Positions 58,305 to 64,000 of a DNA stretch of 64,000 nt are shown here, piece by piece; positions within the stretch are counted from its first letter, which is position 1; every line of letters starts with the position of its first letter. The position numbers were made by a program, and so were the translations under genes. The DNA lies in the NCBI RefSeq assembly GCF_035621475.1, contig NZ_CP141799.1, positions 4,638,501 to 4,702,500 of the forward strand. Reading direction: 5' to 3'. A model generated the notes under the pieces. It had not been told where the DNA came from. It saw only the letters and a program-made list of their open reading frames with translations, and did no database searches. This DNA comes from Pseudomonas paeninsulae (lineage in GTDB: Bacteria > Pseudomonadota > Gammaproteobacteria > Pseudomonadales > Pseudomonadaceae).

Positions 58305-58372
58305 TGTTACCTGGACACAAAACTGCCCACACACGGAACAGCCTGAACCCCACGCTGGGGCGTTAAGTAACA
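58305..58372. promoter_or_regulatory. candidate enhancer half-sites for the hutU promoter
   Basis: TGTTAC (58305-58310) and its complement GTAACA (58367-58372) are 56 bases apart, 75 and 137 bases upstream of the -24 element. This spacing suits an activator bound upstream of a sigma-54 promoter. No identity is assigned from the sequence alone. Confidence 0.3.
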
Positions 58373-58533
58373 GCTCGATGCAGCCCAGAGTGACATCGCG
58401 GGGTGCACCTAGCGCGGCCCGGATCTCGCGCAAGCCGGACGCCCCAATGAATAGCCGCCCCTCGCAAGAAGGCCGACGACTGGCAGGACAGGTGGATGTT
58501 CTGTGGCCTTGGACAGGCCATGGGGCAGGACGA

Positions 58534-59127
58534 TCAGGCGTGCAGCGCGGTCAGCTCGATCAGGCAGCAGATGCCGGCCGCCGCCCGCAGCACCAGCTCG
58601 CCTAGACCGCCTGGAGTGTCGAGTTGCAGGCAATCGTGGCGACCCAGGACGCCCGCCTCAGCCCCGTCGTGACTCACCCTCAGCCCGGCTTCGGCGCTGA
58701 ACAGCAGCAAGGTGCTGGCGGAGCTGAACAGCCGCACCTCACCCGCCACCGGCAACCACTGCAAGCGGGCGCGGTAGCGCTGTGGCGCATAGATCAGATT
58801 GAAATCGCGGATGGCGCCACCCAGCAGCTCGCAGTGCACGGCGCTGGCACCATCGAAGGCGAATGGGTCGAGGGGGATCAGGTCGCGGGACAGCTGGCCA
58901 TCCACCCGCAGACGCATGCCGGCGCCTTGCACTACCGTGATGATCCGCTGATAGCCAGCAAAGGCCGAGAAACTGCCGGACTCGCCAACATCGGCAATCG
59001 ACAGGCGCCAGCCGAAGCCATCCAGACCGGCGCCGGCATCGCGGGCGATTTCCTCGGTGCTGCCGCCACCGTTCTTCCAGGGCGTACGCGAGTAGTCGGC
59101 GGCGCGCAGCAGGCGAGCCCGGCTCAT
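58534..59127 (-). CDS. hutD: HutD family protein
   Basis: 197 residues. PWKNGGGSTEEIARDAG and FSAFAGYQRIITVVQGAGMRL are the family signatures of a bicupin fold. HutD is not an enzyme of the pathway but is required for fitness on histidine, possibly by setting an upper limit on pathway activity. It overlaps hutC by 4 bases and is co-transcribed with it. Confidence 0.95.
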   Translation of the reverse strand: MSRARLLRAADYSRTPWKNGGGSTEEIARDAGAGLDGFGWRLSIADVGESGSFSAFAGYQRIITVVQGAGMRLRVDGQLSRDLIPLDPFAFDGASAVHCELLGGAIRDFNLIYAPQRYRARLQWLPVAGEVRLFSSASTLLLFSAEAGLRVSHDGAEAGVLGRHDCLQLDTPGGLGELVLRAAAGICCLIELTALHA

Positions 59128-59873
59128 GAGTTGAAGCGCCCTTCGAGACGATGGCGGGAACCCGGATAAAGCAACCGGGCACTGGTAACGGTATTACGCC
59201 CCGACCAGGTGCGTCGGCGAATCAGCAGGCAGGGCTCACCGCGTTCGATCTGCAACAACCGGCACTCGTTGGCATCGGCAAGAATAGCCTCGACCACGTG
59301 CTCGCCCTCGCTCAGCGGCGCCACTTGCGAGAGATAGGCGTATGGCGTTTGCACCGAGAAGTCCTGCTTCAGGTAGTCCGGCGCCACCATTGCATTCACA
59401 TAGCGGTCTTCGATCTGCACCGGCAGGTCATTCTCGTAGTGCACGATCAGCGAATGAAACACCCGCTGACCTTCGCGCACATCCAGCGCCAGGGCGCGCT
59501 CGGAGCCGGCCAGCCCCTCGCCCAGACTGACCACCACGCAATGGTGCCGGTGGCCACGGGCGGCGATCTCCTCGGCGATGTCATGCACCTCGAACAGCGC
59601 CGACTGGCCCTTGGGTTCGGCAACGAAGGTGCCGACGCCCTGCATACGCACCAGCAAGCCCTCGGCGGTCAGCTCACGCAACGCCCGGTTGATGGTCATG
59701 CGGCTGAAGCCGAGCTGATTGACCAGCTCGCTCTCCGAAGGCACCCGGTGATGCGGCGGCCAGGTACCACTGTGGATTTGCTGGCTGATCATCTGTTTGA
59801 CCCGGGCATACAACGGTGCCGGGCTGCCACCCAACTGGGCCGCCAATGATGCAGGCTGATGCGGGATGGACAC
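59124..59873 (-). CDS. hutC: GntR-family histidine utilisation repressor HutC
   Basis: 249 residues from GTG 59873, which has AAGGAG six bases upstream; longer in-frame starts (59963) add non-family residues. The GntR winged helix is APLYARVKQMISQQI with VPSESELVNQLGFSRMTINRAL, and the UTRA ligand domain follows. HutC represses hut genes and is released by urocanate. It is divergent from hutF and probably autoregulates through the operator at 60021. Confidence 0.97.
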   Translation of the reverse strand: MSIPHQPASLAAQLGGSPAPLYARVKQMISQQIHSGTWPPHHRVPSESELVNQLGFSRMTINRALRELTAEGLLVRMQGVGTFVAEPKGQSALFEVHDIAEEIAARGHRHHCVVVSLGEGLAGSERALALDVREGQRVFHSLIVHYENDLPVQIEDRYVNAMVAPDYLKQDFSVQTPYAYLSQVAPLSEGEHVVEAILADANECRLLQIERGEPCLLIRRRTWSGRNTVTSARLLYPGSRHRLEGRFNS

Positions 59874-60014
59874 AGGCTTCTCCTTGTCGAACAGGGACAG
59901 AGCGCAGGCAACGTCGCCACGCCACGAATGCCGCTTGCGCACCTGCATGTAGCGGATTTGCACGTTCAGGGCAAGCCTGGCGATGCTTGAGAGTTTACGA
60001 CGCCCATAAACGTC

Positions 60015-60030
60015 TGTATATGTATATACA
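60015..60030. promoter_or_regulatory. HutC operator in the hutC-hutF intergenic region
   Basis: TGTATATGTATATACA contains the HutC core TGTATATACA (60021-60030) and a partial repeat of it. The operator ends 30 bases before the hutF ATG, overlapping any core promoter there. It can control hutF and, by position, hutC. Confidence 0.78.
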
Positions 60031-60060
60031 AATCAAACAACAGTCACAGGTCGCTTCAGC

Positions 60061-61425
60061 ATGTCTGCTTTTTTCAGCGAACGCGCCCTGCTCCCGCAGG
60101 GTTGGATGCGCAATGTCCGTTTCGAGGTGGGTGCCGATGGCCTGCTCGAGTCGATCCACTGCAATGCCAGCGCCGCGGGCGCCGAACGCCTGCGCGGCCC
60201 GGTGCTGCCGGGCATGCCTAACCTGCATTCGCATGCCTTCCAGCGCGCCATGGCCGGGCTGGCAGAAGTGGCCGGCAACCCCAATGACAGCTTCTGGACC
60301 TGGCGCGAACTGATGTACCGCCTGGTCGGCCAGCTCAGCCCCGAACAGGTCGAGGTGATTGCCCGCCAGCTGTATATCGAGATGCTCAAGGCCGGCTACA
60401 CCTCAGTCGCCGAATTCCACTACGTGCACCATGATCCCCAGGGCCAGGCCTATGCCGATCCGGCCGAACTGGCCCTGCGCATCAGCCAGGCCGCCCTGGA
60501 TGCCGGCATCGGCCTGACCCTGCTACCAGTGCTCTACAGCCATTCCGGTTTCGGCGGCCAACCGCCGAATCAGGGGCAGCGACGCTTTATCCACAGCAGC
60601 GACAGCTACCTGGCCCTGCAACAGCGCCTGCAACCCCTGCTCGAACAGCGCCCGGCGCAGCGCCTGGGCCTGTGCTTTCATTCGCTGCGCGCGGTCAGCC
60701 CCGAACAAATCCAGAGCGTACTGGACGCGACTGCCGGCGATTGCCCAGTGCACATTCATATCGCCGAACAGCAGAAGGAAGTCGACGACTGCCTGGCCTG
60801 GAGCGGTCGCCGCCCCCTGCAATGGCTGTACGAGTTTGCGCCGGTGGATCAACGCTGGTGCCTGGTGCATGCCACCCACGCGCAGGCCGACGAAGTCACC
60901 CTGATGGCGCGCAGCGGTGCAGTGGCCGGCCTGTGCCTGACCACCGAGGCCAACCTCGGTGACGGCATCTTCCCGGCGGTGGACTTCCTCGCCCAGGGCG
61001 GTCGCCTGGGCATCGGCTCGGACAGCCATGTCTCGGTCAACATGACCGAGGAATTGCGCTGGCTGGAATACGGCCAACGCCTGCGCGACCAGCGGCGCAA
61101 TCGTCTCTACCGCAGCGATCAGCCACTGATCGGCCGCAGCCTGTACGACGCGGCCCTGGCCGGCGGCGCCCAGGCGCTCGGCCAAGCGGTGGGTGAACTG
61201 GCGGTCGGCAAGCGCGCCGATTGGCTGGTGCTGGATGGCGATGACCCCTATATCGCCACCGCCAGCGACGATGCCCTGCTGGGCCGCTGGCTGTTCGCCG
61301 GCAGCGAACGGCAGATCCGCGATGTCATGGTCGGCGGTCGCTGGGTAGTCCGCGACGGCCAGCATGCCGGCGAAGTGGCAACCGCCCAGACCTTCGCCCG
61401 GGTACTGCGCGAACTGCTTGGTTAG
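60061..61425 (+). CDS. hutF: formiminoglutamate deiminase
   Basis: 454 residues, amidohydrolase. The metal motif is NLHSHAFQRAMAG (about residue 55). The later VHIHIAEQQKEVDDC and HATHAQ motifs and GSDSHVSVNMTEELRWLE are intact. Together with HutG it forms the five-step branch that gives formylglutamate and ammonia. Its leader has CAAACAACAG, a possible Crc/Hfq target. Its terminator is at 61489. Confidence 0.97.
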   Translation: MSAFFSERALLPQGWMRNVRFEVGADGLLESIHCNASAAGAERLRGPVLPGMPNLHSHAFQRAMAGLAEVAGNPNDSFWTWRELMYRLVGQLSPEQVEVIARQLYIEMLKAGYTSVAEFHYVHHDPQGQAYADPAELALRISQAALDAGIGLTLLPVLYSHSGFGGQPPNQGQRRFIHSSDSYLALQQRLQPLLEQRPAQRLGLCFHSLRAVSPEQIQSVLDATAGDCPVHIHIAEQQKEVDDCLAWSGRRPLQWLYEFAPVDQRWCLVHATHAQADEVTLMARSGAVAGLCLTTEANLGDGIFPAVDFLAQGGRLGIGSDSHVSVNMTEELRWLEYGQRLRDQRRNRLYRSDQPLIGRSLYDAALAGGAQALGQAVGELAVGKRADWLVLDGDDPYIATASDDALLGRWLFAGSERQIRDVMVGGRWVVRDGQHAGEVATAQTFARVLRELLG

Positions 61426-61488
61426 CGGCGCCCGCTCGATGGGCTGCCACGCGCCCTACGGCCAACAGCGCATACGGCTGTAGACCCA

Positions 61489-61530
61489 GAAAAATGCCGC
61501 GGTCCTGATAAGGGCAAGCGGCATTTTTCT
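61489..61530. terminator. bidirectional terminator between hutF and blc
   Basis: AGAAAAATGCCGC (61489-61501) pairs with GCGGCATTTTTCT (61518-61530) around a 16-base loop. T-tracts exist in both directions, suiting the convergent genes. Confidence 0.85.
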
Positions 61531-61563
61531 CAAGTGCGCGGTATCGCCCTTCGCGGGCGTTGC

Positions 61564-62133
61564 TCAGGGTTGCGGCAACTGGTCGTCTGGCGTGCGCCAG
61601 ATCAACGCAGCGGTGTCATAGCCTTGTCCACGTGCCACGTCCAGCAACTTGTCACGCATGGCCGGCGCCACTTGCGGGCTGCGCGCCAGTAGCCACAGGT
61701 GGTCGCGATTCGGGTGGCCAACCAGTGCGCTCTGGTAGTCGTCATCCAGGTACAGCACCCAGTACTCGCCCTTGGCGACGCCCGGCAGCAGGCTGCCTAA
61801 CCAGTTGTCGAAGCGCACCCACAGCTTGCTAGTCTTGCCCGCCACCTGCGCCACCTGCGCCACCGCCCGCCCCTCCGCCTCCTGCCACTCGCCCTCGAGG
61901 GTGCGACAACGGTTGCTCACACTGAGACTGCCATCGTCCTGCAGGGCATAACGCGCCTCGGATTGCGCGCAGTTACGCTGGAAGAACATCGGCAAGCGCG
62001 CCAGCTCGTACCAGGTACCCTGATAACGCTGCAGATCGACCTTGTCGGCGGTTTTCGGTGGCACCACTCCGGTACCCGAGTTGGCGCAACCCGCCAGCAC
62101 TGCAACGGCTAATAACCCCGCGAGTACGCGCAT
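61564..62133 (-). CDS. blc: outer-membrane lipoprotein of the lipocalin family
   Basis: 189 residues. The lipobox LAGC is at about residue 16. The lipocalin signature is GTWYELARLPMFFQR, with YWVLYLDDDYQSALVGHP and the closing helix. Bacterial lipocalins bind lysophospholipids or fatty acids at the outer membrane. It is 10 bases after the small lipoprotein gene and shares its transcript. Confidence 0.93.
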   Translation of the reverse strand: MRVLAGLLAVAVLAGCANSGTGVVPPKTADKVDLQRYQGTWYELARLPMFFQRNCAQSEARYALQDDGSLSVSNRCRTLEGEWQEAEGRAVAQVAQVAGKTSKLWVRFDNWLGSLLPGVAKGEYWVLYLDDDYQSALVGHPNRDHLWLLARSPQVAPAMRDKLLDVARGQGYDTAALIWRTPDDQLPQP

Positions 62134-62143
62134 GCTCGACTCC

Positions 62144-62398
62144 TTAGTTCAGACCCTTGCCCGAGAACATCACCACCTTGTCGCCGGCGTACTGCACGCT
62201 GATAAGGCTTTTCTCGTCGCCCCAGGTGCAACTGGTGATGCCCAAGGCGCCTGCGCACTCGCTGGGCGCGCCGAGCAATTGCTCGACCTCCGGCTTGCTC
62301 ATCCCGGACTTGAGTTGGGAATAATTATCCTGATTGACCTTGCTGCAAGCAGCCAGCAGCACACAACCCGACAGCACGACGAAATAGCGCAACGACAT
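62144..62398 (-). CDS. small SmpA/OmlA-like lipoprotein (DUF3862)
   Basis: 84 residues from ATG 62398. The lipobox LLAAC is followed by SKVNQDNYSQLKSGMSKPEVEQLLGAPSECAG, a BLIP/SmpA-like fold with a later disulfide cysteine. Its function is unknown. It is 10 bases upstream of blc. Confidence 0.85.
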   Translation of the reverse strand: MSLRYFVVLSGCVLLAACSKVNQDNYSQLKSGMSKPEVEQLLGAPSECAGALGITSCTWGDEKSLISVQYAGDKVVMFSGKGLN

Positions 62399-62469
62399 GG
62401 CGCAGGCTCCAGAAAGAAAAAAGGGAGGAAAGTTTGCCACAGCGCCGCAGCAGCTGCCTGAGTTTGACG

Positions 62470-63072
62470 TCAGAAACGCGAGCCAGGTTCCTGCAGGAAA
62501 GCCAACTCTTCCGGGCTCGAGGGCCGAGCAAGTACGGCATTGCGATGGGGAAAGCGGGCAAACCGGGCGATCACCCGCTGATGACGCTCGGCGTAATCCA
62601 GGTAATCGGCGAACAATGCGCGCTCGCCAAGCGGCGCTATGGACAACAGTTGAGTGAAACGGCGCACCGCCTCGTCCTGCAGCAGCAGGTCTTCGGCGTG
62701 TTCCAGGACCAGGTAGACGAACACCCGCTGAATCGGCGCCAGCCCCTCTTCTTTCTCCCCGTCCAGCCCTTCGAGCACCAGTTGCAGGGCCCTGGCAGCG
62801 CCGGCGAAGGCCTGCGGGCTATCGCGAAAGATCATCCGCGGCAACTGGTCGTGTAGCAGGATCAGTGCCAGCCAGCCGTGTGGCGACTCCGCCCAGTCGC
62901 GCAACTCGCCGGCCAACGCCTGCCCCACCAGCTCGCCGAAGCGCTCACGCGCCTCGGCGTCCTGACCATTCTGCTTGCCGAACCACAGTGCGGAACGCGC
63001 CGCCGCCACCTCGGCGGCCGTTGTGCCGGTCCCAAACCACCAGTCGAGCAACGGCTGCCAAGGTTTATGCAT
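62470..63072 (-). CDS. DUF924 family protein
   Basis: 200 residues of helical TPR-like structure: the LLDWWFGTG start, WLALILLHDQLPRMIFRDSPQAFAGA and the C-terminal YAERHQRVIARFARFPHRNAVLAR are diagnostic of DUF924. Its function is unknown. It is 3 bases after the fbp stop and co-transcribed with it. Confidence 0.92.
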   Translation of the reverse strand: MHKPWQPLLDWWFGTGTTAAEVAAARSALWFGKQNGQDAEARERFGELVGQALAGELRDWAESPHGWLALILLHDQLPRMIFRDSPQAFAGAARALQLVLEGLDGEKEEGLAPIQRVFVYLVLEHAEDLLLQDEAVRRFTQLLSIAPLGERALFADYLDYAERHQRVIARFARFPHRNAVLARPSSPEELAFLQEPGSRF

Positions 63073-63075
63073 CGA

Positions 63076-64000
63076 TCACTCCTGGTGGTAGGCGGTCACG
63101 CGCTCGACTTCTTCCTTGGAGCCAAGGAACACTGGCACGCGCTGGTGCAGGGAAGTCGGCTGGATATCGAGAATACGCTGGGTACCATTGGTCGCAGCGC
63201 CACCCGCTTGCTCGATGATGAAGGACATCGGGTTGGCTTCGTACATCAGGCGCAACTTGCCGGGCATCGAAGGATCGCGATCATCGCGCGGGTACATAAA
63301 CACGCCACCGCGGGTGAGGATGCGGTGCACGTCGGCAACCATGGAAGCGATCCAGCGCATGTTGTAGTTCTTTTCCAGCGGCCCGCTTGCGCCGGCCAGC
63401 AACTCGCTCACATAACGCTGCACCGGCGCTTCCCAGTGACGCTGGTTGGATATGTTGACGGCGAATTCCTGGGTGGTTTCCGGCACCTTGATGTCATCGT
63501 GGGTCAGCACGAAGCTGCCCAGTTCACGATCCAGGGTGAAGCCTTTGACGCCGTTGCCCAGGGTCAGCAGCAGCATGGTCTGCGGGCCATAGATCGCATA
63601 ACCGGCGGCGACTTGCTCGGTGCCTGGCTGGAGAAAGGCTTCCTCGCCAAGGTCGCCGGTGTCGCCGTTGCGCTCGGGGCAACGCAGGACCGAGAAGATG
63701 GTGCCTACCGACACGTTGACATCGATGTTGGACGAGCCGTCCAGCGGGTCGAACACCAACAGGTAAGCGCCCTTCGGATAGCGCCCGGGAATCTGGTAGG
63801 CCTTGTCCATTTCTTCCGACGCCATGCCGGCCAGGTGACCGCCCCACTCGTTGGCCTCGAGGAGGATTTCGTTGGACATTACATCAAGCTTCTTCTGCAC
63901 TTCGCCCTGCACGTTCTCGGTGCCCATGCTGCCGAGCACGTCATCCAGGGCGCCCTTGGATACCGCATGGCTGATCGCCTTGCAGGCCCGCGCTACCACT
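63076..64000 (-). CDS. fbp: fructose-1,6-bisphosphatase class I (5'-truncated at the window edge)
   Basis: About 307 C-terminal residues of a roughly 336-residue gene; the start is outside the window. The metal and catalytic motif [23 protein letters not shown] and the AMP-independent substrate loop [23 protein letters not shown] are present. It hydrolyses fructose-1,6-bisphosphate in gluconeogenesis, the only route for hexose synthesis in glycolysis-deficient pseudomonads. Confidence 0.96.
   Translation of the reverse strand, partial: VVARACKAISHAVSKGALDDVLGSMGTENVQGEVQKKLDVMSNEILLEANEWGGHLAGMASEEMDKAYQIPGRYPKGAYLLVFDPLDGSSNIDVNVSVGTIFSVLRCPERNGDTGDLGEEAFLQPGTEQVAAGYAIYGPQTMLLLTLGNGVKGFTLDRELGSFVLTHDDIKVPETTQEFAVNISNQRHWEAPVQRYVSELLAGASGPLEKNYNMRWIASMVADVHRILTRGGVFMYPRDDRDPSMPGKLRLMYEANPMSFIIEQAGGAATNGTQRILDIQPTSLHQRVPVFLGSKEEVERVTAYHQE

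Larger units (their letters stand above)
58100..58533. other. regulatory region between the hutU operon and hutD
   Basis: 434 bases. From right to left: paired TGTTAC/GTAACA half-sites (58305-58372), a -24/-12 motif (58215-58230), and a HutC operator (58159-58172). An open frame on the minus strand (REIRAALGAPRDVTLG) has no initiation signal and is not called. Confidence 0.65.

Noticed and set aside
56561..58366. A 601-codon open frame opposite hutU and the YjiH gene
   Set aside because: Antisense shadow; composition is Arg/Gln/His-rich and both minus-strand genes have intact family motifs.
58140..58433. 97-codon minus-strand frame with REIRAALGAPRDVTLG
   Set aside because: It covers the sigma-54 promoter and HutC operator of the hutU operon, has no ribosome-binding site, and I recognise no family. 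A decayed gene end remains possible.

Overview
The window is a high-GC gammaproteobacterial chromosome segment from a Pseudomonas. The gene order (aroK-pilQPONM | ponA - maeB - M48 lipoprotein/nuclease - rpmE - priA - argS - SPOR protein - hslVU - phaC1ZC2D / phaFI - ubiE-ubiJ-ubiB-hisIE-tatABC-rsmE) is the conserved Pseudomonas backbone, and the protein sequences are very close to those of P. aeruginosa and relatives. The non-backbone genes (SDR/HxlR, resorcinol-type cluster, hut layout) point to a non-aeruginosa species. Assignments rest on motif and family recognition from the sequence alone. I see no tRNA, rRNA, CRISPR, IS element or prophage.

Layout: 0.1-5.0 kb, type IV pilus alignment complex and secretin on the minus strand, with the start of aroK at the left edge. 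5.2-19.3 kb, housekeeping genes for cell wall, malic enzyme, ribosomal protein L31, replication restart, arginyl-tRNA synthesis and the HslUV protease, the last behind a clear sigma-32 type promoter. 19.5-26.9 kb, the medium-chain polyhydroxyalkanoate locus: two class II synthases flanking a depolymerase, the TetR-like regulator PhaD, and convergent phasins PhaF/PhaI, with a -24/-12 promoter motif ahead of phaC1. 27.1-33.0 kb, one long tightly packed operon for ubiquinone, two histidine-biosynthesis enzymes, Tat export and a rRNA methylase.

33.0-41.8 kb is an accessory stretch: an HxlR regulator divergent from an SDR with a striking operator, a kappa-GST-like protein, a two-component pair, dtd-pip, and the autotransporter esterase EstA. 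Its intergenic spaces carry inverted-repeat elements.

41.9-51.0 kb is the most unusual region: two converging arms that together encode a DarA/DarB-type (dialkylresorcinol-like) lipid pathway. It has a hotdog dehydratase, an ABC exporter, an acyl carrier protein, an active ketosynthase, a short KS-like protein without a catalytic cysteine, a BtrH-family protein, a small conserved-looking protein, a KASIII-like DarB and a DarA-like flavodoxin-fold enzyme. The likely product is an exported aromatic lipid or polyketide; its structure cannot be read from the sequence.

51.1-61.4 kb is a complete histidine-degradation (hut) locus: hutG-hutI, hutH-hutU with a YjiH-type membrane protein, hutD-hutC and divergent hutF. 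HutC-type TGTA-N2-TACA operators lie ahead of both hutF and the hutU operon, and a -24/-12 promoter lies ahead of the latter. No HutT-type transporter is in the window. The right edge carries blc, a small lipoprotein, a DUF924 gene and the 5'-truncated fbp.
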